NCBI GenBank assembly: GCA_943371235.1
Contig: CALRTZ010000001.1
Span: 62,001-126,000 of the forward strand
Length of the DNA stretch: 64,000 nucleotides
Source of the DNA: CAJBVG01 sp943371235
Lineage (GTDB): Bacteria; Bacteroidota; Bacteroidia; Sphingobacteriales; Sphingobacteriaceae
Direction: 5' to 3'
The notes beneath the pieces were generated by a model that did not search any database, had not been told where the DNA came from, and saw only the letters and a list, made by a program, of their open reading frames with translations. A program made the translations under genes and the position numbers. Positions 54,024 to 63,800 of the stretch are shown here, piece by piece (the stretch's first letter is position 1; every line of letters starts with the position of its first letter).

Positions 54024-54455
54024 TTATTGATTTATTGGTGAATTTATTAGTTCAAATTTTTCGATGATAGTTTTCTTTAACTTATTTTTTTCGAAATAAA
54101 ACAGCACAAATTTTGCATCCGCAATACCCGACAATTGTATATCGTTTCCAACATTGCTAAATAATAAATTAACTGTATCCGATGGGTTAAATGCCGTTAA
54201 ACGTTGTCCACTATTATCATACATTACTAATGATAATTCTTTTTCATTTAACATTACTTTCTGAAAAGTTAGTTGGTCGGAACCCAATTGCGGAATAAAA
54301 ACAACTTTATAGTGTGCAGATTTTGCAGATCCTTGCCTACCTGGCATCTGCATTTTTACTTCTTTTTTTATAATTAATATCGAATTGTTTTTACATGAAC
54401 TGAAAAAACTTGCTGTAATTATAAAAAGTAAAAAGAAGTGCCGATTTAGAAACAT
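54024..54455 (-). CDS. Hypothetical lipoprotein
   Basis: 143 residues. N-terminal lipoprotein signal (FFLLFIITASFFSSC, Cys about 21). The mature part is a beta-rich domain (HYKVVFIPQLGSDQLTFQKV, ELSLVMYDNSGQRLTAF, NDIQLSGIADAKFVLFYFE) without a family I recognise. It ends 1 base before the start codon of the 1679-residue cargo, so the two are almost certainly co-transcribed; it may assist that protein's assembly or be co-displayed. Confidence 0.7.
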   Translation of the reverse strand: MFLNRHFFLLFIITASFFSSCKNNSILIIKKEVKMQMPGRQGSAKSAHYKVVFIPQLGSDQLTFQKVMLNEKELSLVMYDNSGQRLTAFNPSDTVNLLFSNVGNDIQLSGIADAKFVLFYFEKNKLKKTIIEKFELINSPINQ

Positions 54456-54473
54456 ACTCTAATATCGACAAAA

Positions 54474-54525
54474 AAACCTCAACCTATATACCTATTTAGT
54501 AGTATTTTAAAATAAATTGAGGTTT
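54474..54525 (-). terminator. Possible terminator after the VOC gene
   Basis: AAACCTCAA/TTGAGGTTT arms 34 bases apart, followed on the minus strand by T7. The large loop weakens the case. Confidence 0.4.
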
Positions 54526-54546
54526 GGAATATTGTATTCGAAATAT

Positions 54547-55614
54547 CTAATCTTTCACTCTAGCTAAAGAAAGTGCCGTTATCATCCAATTAGGCAATGA
54601 TTTCTCGGGCGAACGTTTCCTCAAGTCTAAATAAAATCCGATTTTTTTAATAATAGGCACCCTATGTGTTTCCACAAATTCAATTAGCGTACCATCTGGA
54701 TCTTCGATGTATGCAAAATGCCCAGCAGCCTCCCCCATATCAAAACTCTCTGCACTATTTACAGTAAACGGGTAATTTAATTTTGCGCATTTCTCTTCTA
54801 AACTTTTCATTCCATTTATATCAAAACATAAATGAATAAAACCTAAATCGCCCCAAAATCTGTTTTTATAAATTTTATTTACCGCCCTGCCTTCTACTTG
54901 TACTAATTCTAGTTGCGATGGACCTAATAATTTACTGAACCCACCAATTCTTTCTTTAGAATGTGTTAATAAAACTCTGTGAAATAATCCGTCACCACCA
55001 TCAATTCCATTGAAATCTTTGAACGTATCTTTCTTATCATATACTACCACATCATAACCTAAAACATCTCTATAAAAATCCATCGATTTTTCCATGTCAG
55101 ATACCCCAATCACACAGCCTGCAATTCCACCCGTTAAATCTTTTCTTACTTTAAACCAAAACTCATCATGAACTATTTCAAACAAATTTCCATAGGGATC
55201 TTTTAAAAAGAAATGAGGCTTACCTGCAGGGTCGTTTGCTAATTCAGTAACAATATCTAATTTATTTTCTTTGGCGTAGGCATACATTTCGGGCACATTT
55301 CTGCATTTTATTTTTGCAGCATAAATTCCTAAATCACCTAGTAAAATTTTAAAATCGGGAGCTACAGGTGTACGTTGCGTGTATTGCCATATTTCAAATC
55401 CTCCACCACCTGCAATGTTTAAGGCTAAAATTGCATAACGCTCTTGAGGTTTTCCACCGGTGTATGGTAACATTAAATCTGCAACATCTGCACTTTTAAA
55501 AACAGGAATGTCCATGCTCAAATTTTTACGATACCATGTCCATGCTTGCTCTGCATCTTTTACTCCAATTCCTATTTGCTGAATACCACTTATAATTACT
55601 GATTTACTCGACAT
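54547..55614 (-). CDS. VOC family protein (two glyoxalase/dioxygenase domains)
   Basis: 355 residues with two vicinal-oxygen-chelate modules. The first (about 8-145) has IQQIGIGVKDAEQAWTWY and PHFFLKDPYGNLFEIVHD; the second (about 162-320) has GCVIGVSDMEKSMDFYRDVL and FAYIEDPDGTLIEFVET. Metal ligands are probably H/E residues at strand ends, for example the Glu in FEIV and FVET. Two-domain VOC proteins include dioxygenases and glyoxalases; the substrate is unknown. Co-directional with the SDR and purT genes with 12-base gaps, so one operon is likely. Confidence 0.82.
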   Translation of the reverse strand: MSSKSVIISGIQQIGIGVKDAEQAWTWYRKNLSMDIPVFKSADVADLMLPYTGGKPQERYAILALNIAGGGGFEIWQYTQRTPVAPDFKILLGDLGIYAAKIKCRNVPEMYAYAKENKLDIVTELANDPAGKPHFFLKDPYGNLFEIVHDEFWFKVRKDLTGGIAGCVIGVSDMEKSMDFYRDVLGYDVVVYDKKDTFKDFNGIDGGDGLFHRVLLTHSKERIGGFSKLLGPSQLELVQVEGRAVNKIYKNRFWGDLGFIHLCFDINGMKSLEEKCAKLNYPFTVNSAESFDMGEAAGHFAYIEDPDGTLIEFVETHRVPIIKKIGFYLDLRKRSPEKSLPNWMITALSLARVKD

Positions 55615-55626
55615 ATCTATGTTGTT

Positions 55627-56424
55627 TTAGTTAGGTTTTACTTTTAATACAAATTTATAATACAAGGATGGGAACCATCTCTTCATATACACTAAAATTA
55701 ATTCCTCTCTTCCAATTAATAATTCTACTTTCTTTTTACGTACACCTTTCAAAATTTTCTCTGCACACAAATCTGCAGCTATCCCTTTTTCTTGTGCTTC
55801 ATCCATTACTCCGTGTTGTGTACCGTCAGCTTTTATAGCATTAATAGAAATATTGGTGTGTATCCTGCCGGGGTAAACCAAGGTTACATAAATTGGAATA
55901 TCTTTTAATTCTAAACGGAGTGTTTCAAAAAATCCAACCAATGCATGTTTTGCTGCACTGTAAGCCGAACGGTAATGAAAACCATACTTTCCGGCCACGC
56001 TGCTAATTACAATGATGTGCCCCGACTGTTGTTTCTGAAAATAAGGCAATACTTCTTTTGTTAAGCCCACTTGCGAAAAATAATCTAACTCCATTACCTT
56101 TCTATCAATTTCTATCGGTGTATCTACTATTAAAGAACGCTGACTAATTCCTGCATTGTTGCATAAAAAATCAATTTTTCCGAAATAAGAATTTGCTTGG
56201 GCTACAATGTTTTTAAACGATTGTATATCGAGCATATCAAAACTTAATACTTCACATTTATCTGTAAAAAGCAAACAGTTTTTTTGTACAGCTTCTAATG
56301 CTTCCTTGTTTCTTCCAGATAAAATTAAATACGCACCTTTTTTTGCATAAGAATAAGCCAGTGCTTCTCCAATTCCTGAAGATGCTCCTGTAATCCACGC
56401 CACTTTATTTTTAAATTCTTCCAT
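55627..56424 (-). CDS. SDR family oxidoreductase
   Basis: 265-residue classical short-chain dehydrogenase. Cofactor motif TGASSGIGEALAYSYA (14-29), NNAGISQRSL (about 88), catalytic Ser in VISSVAGKYG, and YSAAKHAL (about 157) with Tyr and Lys. C-terminal segment LVYMKRWFPSLYYKFVLK is hydrophobic and basic, as in membrane-associated DHRS7-like enzymes acting on lipids or steroids; this is inference. Confidence 0.88.
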   Translation of the reverse strand: MEEFKNKVAWITGASSGIGEALAYSYAKKGAYLILSGRNKEALEAVQKNCLLFTDKCEVLSFDMLDIQSFKNIVAQANSYFGKIDFLCNNAGISQRSLIVDTPIEIDRKVMELDYFSQVGLTKEVLPYFQKQQSGHIIVISSVAGKYGFHYRSAYSAAKHALVGFFETLRLELKDIPIYVTLVYPGRIHTNISINAIKADGTQHGVMDEAQEKGIAADLCAEKILKGVRKKKVELLIGREELILVYMKRWFPSLYYKFVLKVKPN

Positions 56425-56436
56425 TATAAATTTACC

Positions 56437-57624
56437 TTACAACAAATCAATTGTGATTTTTTCTCTCATTGCATTTGCCATTTCTCTTGCTTTTTCAACG
56501 CTTTCAGCACGTGCCAAACAAACGCCCATCCTACGTTCTCCTTGCACTTCGGGCTTGCCAAATAATCTTAATTGTGTATTGGGTTCTGTTAATGCTTGTT
56601 CTAAATTATTAAAAATGATTTCTGTTGAATTGCCTTTTACTAAAATAACTTTACTTGCCGAAGGTCCGTTAAATTGAATGTTCGGTATGGGTAAACCAAG
56701 TATAGCACGTACGTGTAATGCAAACTCAGAAAGGTCTTGTGAAATCATGGTTACCATGCCAGTGTCGTGCGGACGAGGAGATAATTCTGAAAAATAAACC
56801 TCTGTATTTTTCACAAAAAATTCTACTCCAAATAATCCTCTTCCACCTAAAGCACTTACTACTTGTTTAGCCATCTCTTGAGCTTTTAGTAAAGCTTGGG
56901 TTTCCATGGCTTGTGGTTGCCAGGATTCTTGGTAATCGCCGTGCTCTTGCCTATGCCCAATAGGTTCGCAAAAACTTATCCCGTTAATATGTGAAATGGT
57001 TAACAAGGTTATTTCAAAATCAAAATCTACAAAGCCTTCAATAATAACACGGCCACCTCCACTTCTTCCACCCTCTTGTGCATATTGCCAAGCATGGTTA
57101 ATATCATCTGTAGATTTTACTACACTTTGCCCTTTGCCCGATGAACTCATTATCGGTTTTACCACACATGGAAAGCCAATTTCTACAACAGCTTTTTCAA
57201 ACTCCTCAAAAGTTCCTGCGAATTGATATGCTGATGTTTTAAGATTCAAGGTTTGTGCCGCTAAAGTTCTAATGCCTTCACGGTTCATGGTTAACAGCGT
57301 TGCATTTGCAGTAGGAATAATATTGAACCCTTCTTTTTCCAATGCTACCAATGTTTGAGTGGCTATTGCTTCCACCTCTGGAACTATGTAATCTGGTTTT
57401 TCTTTTCTTATTATTTCTGATAAAGCTTCTCCATCTAACATGGAAACTACATACGAACGATGAGCCACTTGCATAGCCGGTGCATGCTCGTATTTATCAA
57501 CCGCAATTACTTCCACACCGTAACGTTGAAACTCAATAACTACTTCTTTTCCCAACTCCCCAGAACCCAACATCATTACTTTTTTGGCTGATTTTGTATA
57601 GGGAGTACCGATTGACACGTTCAT
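56437..57624 (-). CDS. purT: Formate-dependent phosphoribosylglycinamide formyltransferase PurT
   Basis: ATP-grasp enzyme of purine synthesis that formylates GAR with free formate. N-terminal KVMMLGSGELGKEVVIEFQR and VDKYEHAPAMQVAHRSYVV define PurT against PurK. ATP-grasp core: PCVVKPIMSSSGKGQSVV, VIIEGFVDFDFEITLL, and EVYFSELSPRPHDTGMVT. 395 residues, normal. First gene of the purT-SDR-VOC set; the neighbours have no obvious purine role. Confidence 0.95.
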   Translation of the reverse strand: MNVSIGTPYTKSAKKVMMLGSGELGKEVVIEFQRYGVEVIAVDKYEHAPAMQVAHRSYVVSMLDGEALSEIIRKEKPDYIVPEVEAIATQTLVALEKEGFNIIPTANATLLTMNREGIRTLAAQTLNLKTSAYQFAGTFEEFEKAVVEIGFPCVVKPIMSSSGKGQSVVKSTDDINHAWQYAQEGGRSGGGRVIIEGFVDFDFEITLLTISHINGISFCEPIGHRQEHGDYQESWQPQAMETQALLKAQEMAKQVVSALGGRGLFGVEFFVKNTEVYFSELSPRPHDTGMVTMISQDLSEFALHVRAILGLPIPNIQFNGPSASKVILVKGNSTEIIFNNLEQALTEPNTQLRLFGKPEVQGERRMGVCLARAESVEKAREMANAMREKITIDLL

Positions 57625-57739
57625 ATTTTATAATTTGGGCTAAATATAAGAAATGATGTAATATGTAGATATAAAAGCTATTAATTGATTTTTAAAGAAT
57701 TTATGCTATTTTAGTCTAAACCAAAAAAAGTAAAAACAC

Positions 57740-58186
57740 ATGAAAAAAGGAATCATTATCGCAGTATTAGCATTCATTATCAGTCCGTTTTTAAGTATTG
57801 CACAGAGCAACGAAGCCGACAAAATGTTAGGCACATGGTTAGTAGGTAGCGGCAAGGCTCATATTCAAATTTATAAATATGCTGATAAATATGCAGGCAA
57901 AATCATCTGGTTAAAAGAACCTTTAAACGAACAAGGAAAACCTAAAGTAGATAAAAACAATCCGGATGCCAGCAAAAAAAACACTCAAATATTAGGCATG
58001 GTAAATATGCTTGGCTTTAAATATGCAGGAAATAAAAGCTGGAAAGATGGAACCATTTACGATTCTGAAAGCGGTAAAACATACAGCTGTAATGTGAAAA
58101 TGGTAGATGAAAACACGCTCGAAGTTAGAGGCTATGTTGGTATTTCCATGATTGGCAGAACAGATACTTGGAAGAAAGTTAAATAA
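57740..58186 (+). CDS. DUF2147 secreted protein
   Basis: 148 residues with a signal peptide (IIIAVLAFIISPFLSIAQS). The mature domain matches DUF2147: MLGTWLVGSGKAHIQIYKY, YAGKIIWLKEPLN, MLGFKYAGNKSWKDGTIYDS and GRTDTWKKVK. A lipocalin-like small beta-barrel is the predicted fold; the function is unknown. A heptamer repeat follows the stop. Confidence 0.9.
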   Translation: MKKGIIIAVLAFIISPFLSIAQSNEADKMLGTWLVGSGKAHIQIYKYADKYAGKIIWLKEPLNEQGKPKVDKNNPDASKKNTQILGMVNMLGFKYAGNKSWKDGTIYDSESGKTYSCNVKMVDENTLEVRGYVGISMIGRTDTWKKVK

Positions 58187-58191
58187 ATGGC

Positions 58192-58279
58192 GAATTGTGA
58201 ATTGTAAATGGTGAATTATGCACTATTGAAATTCATTGCACAATTCACCATTCACAATTCACAATTCACAATTCACAAT
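58192..58279. repeat. Paired heptamer repeats in opposite orientation after the DUF2147 gene
   Basis: GTGAATT-type words at 58192-58217 and CACAATT-type words at 58242-58267 pair at 25 of 26 bases around a 24-base loop; two further CACAATT copies follow up to the M1 gene start at 58282. It begins 5 bases after the stop codon. Confidence 0.9.
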
Positions 58280-58281
58280 TT

Positions 58282-60696
58282 ATGAAAACGCTCCTCTTAC
58301 TAATAACTACCCTTGCGTTTGGCAGTAACTGCTTTGCACAATCGGGTGAATATCGTCACGGACATGTAGATGCAAGTTTTGCAAAAACATACGACCCTCG
58401 TTCGGATACTGTTGATATTTTAAATTATACGATTAACTTAAGAATTACAGATTTTACCAATAGAATTATTGCTGGAAATACGGATGTGAAATTACGTTCG
58501 AAGCAAAACGGAATTCAATACCTTCGATTGGATTTATTAGACTTAACGGTTGATTCAGTAAAGCAAAATGGAACACGTTTAGCATTCAATCATCAGAGTT
58601 CAACCATCCACATAAAACTTAATTCTGTTTTAAACAGTAATGATAGTACAGTTGTAAAAGTATACTACCGAGGTACGCCAAGTGGTGATGTAACGGGTTG
58701 GGGAGGTTTCTATTTTCAGAATGGCTATGCTTATAATTTAGGAGTAGGCTTTGGTGCCGAACCTCATGTATATGGCAGAGTATGGTTCCCTTGTTTCGAT
58801 AATTTTATGGAACGCAGTACATTTGATTTTAACATTACTACAGCCGATGGTAAAATTGCGTATTGCAACGGAGCATTGGTAAATGATACTACAAATTTAG
58901 ATGGCACACGTACTCGTACTTGGAAATTAAGAGAACAAATACCTACGTATTTGGCATCGGTAGCAGTGGGCAATTATGTAGATTATAAAGTAAATTATAA
59001 TGGCATCCAAAAAACATACCCTATACAATTTGCTATGCTTCAAACCGATTCTGCAAATGTAAATTCAAACATACAAGTATTAACTGCGGCATTAGGAATT
59101 TATGAAAACAGATTTGGCCCATACAGATGGAACAGAGTTGGCTATGCATTGGTACCCTTTAACCAAGGAGCAATGGAACATGCCACCAACATTGCGTACC
59201 CACGCTCTTTCGTCAACTCATTAGAAACCTATAGTTCAGTTTTAGTACATGAACTTTCGCACCATTGGTTTGGCAATTTAATTACATGCAGCAGTCAAGA
59301 AGAAATGTGGCTTAACGAAGGTTGGGCGAGTTATTGCGAATACATATTTACAGAGGGATATAGAGGAAGAGCGAGTTATATTAATGGCATCAAAACTTTG
59401 CATTCAGGTTTATTACAATTTGCTGGATATAAAGAAGGCAATTTAAATTTAAACGATATTCCACATGCCTATACTTATGGCGACCATGTGTATTCTAAAG
59501 GTGCTATAATGGCGCACAATTTAAGAGGTTACATGGGCGATAGTTTGTTTTTTAGTAGTTTAAAAACAGTACTTGCCCAAAATACATACAAGAGTATTAC
59601 AAATGATCAGTTTATAGATGGACTAAGTGCTGCAAGCGGATTAAATCTAACTAATTATTTAAATGATTGGATTAAGCAAGGTGGATGGGCTAACTTTAGT
59701 ATCGACTCTTTTAGTACGCTTGCTGCTGGAACTAAATTTAACACGAAGGTGTTTGTAAAACAAAGCAAGTACAATAATATAAATTTCCATACCAACGTAC
59801 CGATAGAAATTAGTTTTATAAATGATAAGCACGAAACTTTTACTGTTCAGAAAATAGTAAGTGGTGCATATACAATGCTCGATATTGAAGTGCCCTTTGA
59901 TGCAGAAATGGTGGTGTTAAACATGAACGATAAATTATCTTTAGCTACTTCTGTTGACCAAAGAAAAATTAAAAATATTGGCAATTCGAATTTTGTATTA
60001 GGTAAAATGAATGTGAATATTACACAACACAGTGATTCGAGCTTGCTACGAATCGAACATCATTACGTGGGAGCTGGAGGAAATTTTGCGAACAATATTG
60101 TTAGAATTTCACCTCAACGATATTGGAAAGTTGATGGAGTTGTATCGAATAGTTTTAAAGCAAATGCAAAATTATTTTATGATGGTAGAAGTGGCGCATA
60201 TACTGGAAATTACCTTTTAGATCATTTATTAAATATTACAAATGAAGACAGTGTTTTATTGTTATATAGAAAAAACAAAACTGAAACATGGGCAGAAGTT
60301 CCCTATTACAAATTAGAAACCGGAGCTAGCAAGACTAATAAATACGGTAGCATAACGATTGATGACTTAAAAATTGGCGAATACTGCTTAGGTATTGGAA
60401 CCTCTATAAATACAGGCATTGACAATGTTAATAGAAATAAAAATGCACTGATAACTATTTTTCCAAACCCAGCGAAAGATGAACTATTTATAGAATTAAG
60501 AGAGGATAAAAAATCATCAACTTCTTATACAATTGAAATTTTAGACATGCAAGGAAAAGTTTTATTAGAAGAGAATGAAGTTAACTTAACTAAAAAACAT
60601 AAAGTAGATACGCGTACTTTTACTCCAGGAAATTATTTATTTGTACTTAAAAAATCGAATGAAATTTTGAATTCAATTCAATTTCAAATAAAATAA
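58282..60696 (+). CDS. Secreted M1-family aminopeptidase with T9SS sorting domain
   Basis: 804 residues. Signal peptide MKTLLLLITTLAFGSNCFAQ; N-terminal beta-saddle domain (about 45-215); catalytic thermolysin-like domain with zinc site VHELSHHWFGN and NEGWASYCEY, the HExxH-18-E of gluzincins (about 322-351), and exopeptidase GAMEH motif as QGAMEHATNIAYP. A C-terminal T9SS sorting domain (TIFPNPAKDELFIEL) replaces the usual ERAP-like domain, so it acts outside the cell or on its surface, trimming peptides for uptake. The start codon is 3 bases after the heptamer repeat. Confidence 0.92.
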   Translation: MKTLLLLITTLAFGSNCFAQSGEYRHGHVDASFAKTYDPRSDTVDILNYTINLRITDFTNRIIAGNTDVKLRSKQNGIQYLRLDLLDLTVDSVKQNGTRLAFNHQSSTIHIKLNSVLNSNDSTVVKVYYRGTPSGDVTGWGGFYFQNGYAYNLGVGFGAEPHVYGRVWFPCFDNFMERSTFDFNITTADGKIAYCNGALVNDTTNLDGTRTRTWKLREQIPTYLASVAVGNYVDYKVNYNGIQKTYPIQFAMLQTDSANVNSNIQVLTAALGIYENRFGPYRWNRVGYALVPFNQGAMEHATNIAYPRSFVNSLETYSSVLVHELSHHWFGNLITCSSQEEMWLNEGWASYCEYIFTEGYRGRASYINGIKTLHSGLLQFAGYKEGNLNLNDIPHAYTYGDHVYSKGAIMAHNLRGYMGDSLFFSSLKTVLAQNTYKSITNDQFIDGLSAASGLNLTNYLNDWIKQGGWANFSIDSFSTLAAGTKFNTKVFVKQSKYNNINFHTNVPIEISFINDKHETFTVQKIVSGAYTMLDIEVPFDAEMVVLNMNDKLSLATSVDQRKIKNIGNSNFVLGKMNVNITQHSDSSLLRIEHHYVGAGGNFANNIVRISPQRYWKVDGVVSNSFKANAKLFYDGRSGAYTGNYLLDHLLNITNEDSVLLLYRKNKTETWAEVPYYKLETGASKTNKYGSITIDDLKIGEYCLGIGTSINTGIDNVNRNKNALITIFPNPAKDELFIELREDKKSSTSYTIEILDMQGKVLLEENEVNLTKKHKVDTRTFTPGNYLFVLKKSNEILNSIQFQIK

Positions 60697-60794
60697 AACA
60701 TCATAAGAATTTAATATTCTAATGAAAAATAAAAAATAACCCAAGCAAAGATAACAACTCCCAAAATCGGAGGAATATCACATTCTCATGCTTC

Positions 60795-60830
60795 AAATGC
60801 CTTGTTTTTGCTATAAAAACAAGGCATTTT
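60795..60830 (+). terminator. Intrinsic terminator after the M1 aminopeptidase gene
   Basis: AAATGCCTTGTTTTT/AAAAACAAGGCATTT, a perfect 15-bp stem with a 5-base loop and T tail, about 100 bases past the stop. Confidence 0.85.
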
Positions 60831-60894
60831 CATTTTGCATTCAATTGGCACAGAATTCGAAATAGGCTACTAAAACCTATTTTAAAATTATTCT

Positions 60895-63800
60895 ATGGCG
60901 ATCGTCTTCAGAAAAAATACATTATTAATTTTTTGCTTTGTAATTCTTGTATTCACTAATTCAAGAATTACAAATGCGGCTACTATCAATTCTATAAATA
61001 GTGGCAATTGGAGTGATCCAAACACATGGCAAATAACCACTACAAAACCAGGCACAATTATAGCACTCACTAATTCTAGAACAGTAACTGGAAGTGCATT
61101 GGCAGACTTCACCAACAACATTAGTGTAGGTAATCAATTGTTAAATACATCCAATCAAATAATCGGAATTGTGCAATCTATACAGAGTGCAACCAGTTTA
61201 ACATTAGTAACCAATGCTGCTTTTGCAACGAATAACGCCGGTTGGAATTCAAGAGGGATAGGGCCCGTTGACTTCGCAAACATTTCTTCTGGGAATACAG
61301 TCAGCGTAGATGGAAATTTTAGCTGTGCGGGGTTAACAATGCAGATCGCAAATGCTAGTACTACCTTAGAAATTCTTGGCACGAATACCTTAACCATTAA
61401 TGGAACTTTGTTAATGAACGAACCAAACTCTGGGAATCAAAGTATTATTAACGTAGGAGCAGGTACTATCAACTGTACTACTTTGAACATGAAGGCAACC
61501 ATCGCTGGAAATGATAACATCATTAATATAACAACAGGTAGGTTAAATATTTCTGGAAACACAAGCGCAGCAGCAGCAGGATGTGTAATAAACATCAGTT
61601 CTACCGGAACCTTAGAATTAGGTGGAACCGTTGGTGCATTCATTTTAAACCCGGGTACTGCAGCAAGTACCATTGTATACGATGCAAACAGTGCACAAAC
61701 GATGAAACAGGTAGTGTACCATCATCTTACCATTGCAGGATCGGGAATAAAAACGGTAACAGGCACTACCACTGTAAATGGTATTTTAACTTTAGAAGGC
61801 ACCGCAACCTTAAGTGCAGCACTTACGTACGGAGCCAACGCTGGTATACGCTACAATACCTCTATTGCAAGATCAACAGATATTGAGTGGCCCAACACAT
61901 TTTCAGGCACTGCAGGAATAAACATTGGTAATACAGGACTTATTACACTACAAGGAACTAAAAATATATCGTTAGGAGGAATGCAGGTCTTAGCGGGAGC
62001 TAGTTTTACTACCAATAATTTTTCTCTTACTATGAGGGGAAACTTTATTAATTCGGGCACCTTTTCAACTACTACCTCTACCACCTTATTTCTTGGAGAC
62101 ATTACTAACCAAGGTATTTTTAACGCTAACACATCTTTAATTAGACTAAGTGGAAATTTTGTAAATACAGGAACTTATAATGGTGCTAGCAGCACCTTTA
62201 ACGTTAGAGGTGATACGCTTAATCAGTTTATCGACGGCTTTAGCACCAACGGATTATTTTTCTTTACAAAAGGCAGAGGTACTGCAACCTTATTAGGCAA
62301 TGTAAATGCAGGCAATATTTCTATTAGTGGAGGTGGTGCAAGCCTAGATTTTGGCAGTAATAGAAACCATGTGTTTACAGGAAGTTTAAGTTTATCAGGT
62401 GGAACACTGAATGGCAATTCGAGCACCATCACCATTATGGGTACTACCACTGGATCAGGAGTAATATTTAATGCTGGTTCTAGCACAGTACAATTTCTTG
62501 GAGCAAACCAAGAAATTGCAGGATTTACTTATTTTAACTTAGAGTTGGGTGGTTCGGGAGTAAAAACGATGAGCACATCTACTAACTTTATCAATAATAG
62601 ATTTACTATTTCTGGTACTGCAAGTGTTCAACAAAGAGCAACCCTTGGTATTGGTGGCGACTTTGTAATTAATAACTCAGGTTTTTTCCGTGCAGGAAAT
62701 TTTAGCATCAATATTGTTGATTCACTTATTGTTGGAAATGGTACTGGTGGAACATTTAGAATAGGAAACTTTCGAACTCGACAATTCAATTCAATTATTA
62801 TTAATGCTGGAGGATCATTTGTAGACTCTATAAATAGTAACTATACTATTTCTGGTCATATCAACTGCAGTGGTACTTTTACAAGCGGTACGGGAAGTGC
62901 TAACTTAAATGGGATCAGTAAAATTATCTCAGGAAATGTTACGTTCAATAATTTAGTAGCTTGCTCGGGTTCTTATACAAACAATGGGGTGTTATCATTT
63001 ACGGTTTCTCCCTTGGGTAATGGCACTCTCATCAATGGCAGTACGGGTGTACTGAATGTAAATTTTTCGGGAACGCTAGATATTGGCACTGTAGTAACGA
63101 ATACCACTGGGAATACCGTTAACTATATCTTCGCTGGAGATCAAACTATCTATCCAACTAATTATTTCAACTTAACACTTTCGGGTTCAGGAATAAAAAC
63201 GATGAGTGTAAACACCAGCAATATTGCAAATAATTTCAGCATCAGCGGAAGCGCAAGCGTAACAGGTGTTACAAATTTAACTATTGGAAACAACCTTACA
63301 TTTAACAACACTTCTAGTTTCAATTTTGAAAATTTCAGCTATACCATCGCTGGTAATTTTTCGGCCAACACAGGAACTACTCTATCAACTAATTCAGCTA
63401 ATTTTATATTCACTGGAAATAACAAATCCTTTTCAAATAATAATGGTGCTTCCACTTTAAATGCCTTACAAATTACAACAGGGAGGATAAGTTTTGCTAC
63501 CTCAATTATCCTCAAAGATTTAACAATTAATCCCTCTGGAATATTTGACTTTGCAGGCTTTAGTGCCAGTTTAGAAATACAAAATACGATCGCTGGTGAT
63601 GGCATTATTAAAGCAGGTGATTGTAACTCCGCAACGAATGTCATCACCCTTTCAGGTACCAATGACAACATGGGTTCATTAAATTTAGATGCTACCAATT
63701 ATTATTTCAATAGCTTACGATTTTTAAAAACCAGCGGTATAGTAAGTGTAAATTCTAACATTGGAATTGGTACAGAATTATTTATAACAAATCTTGGGAA

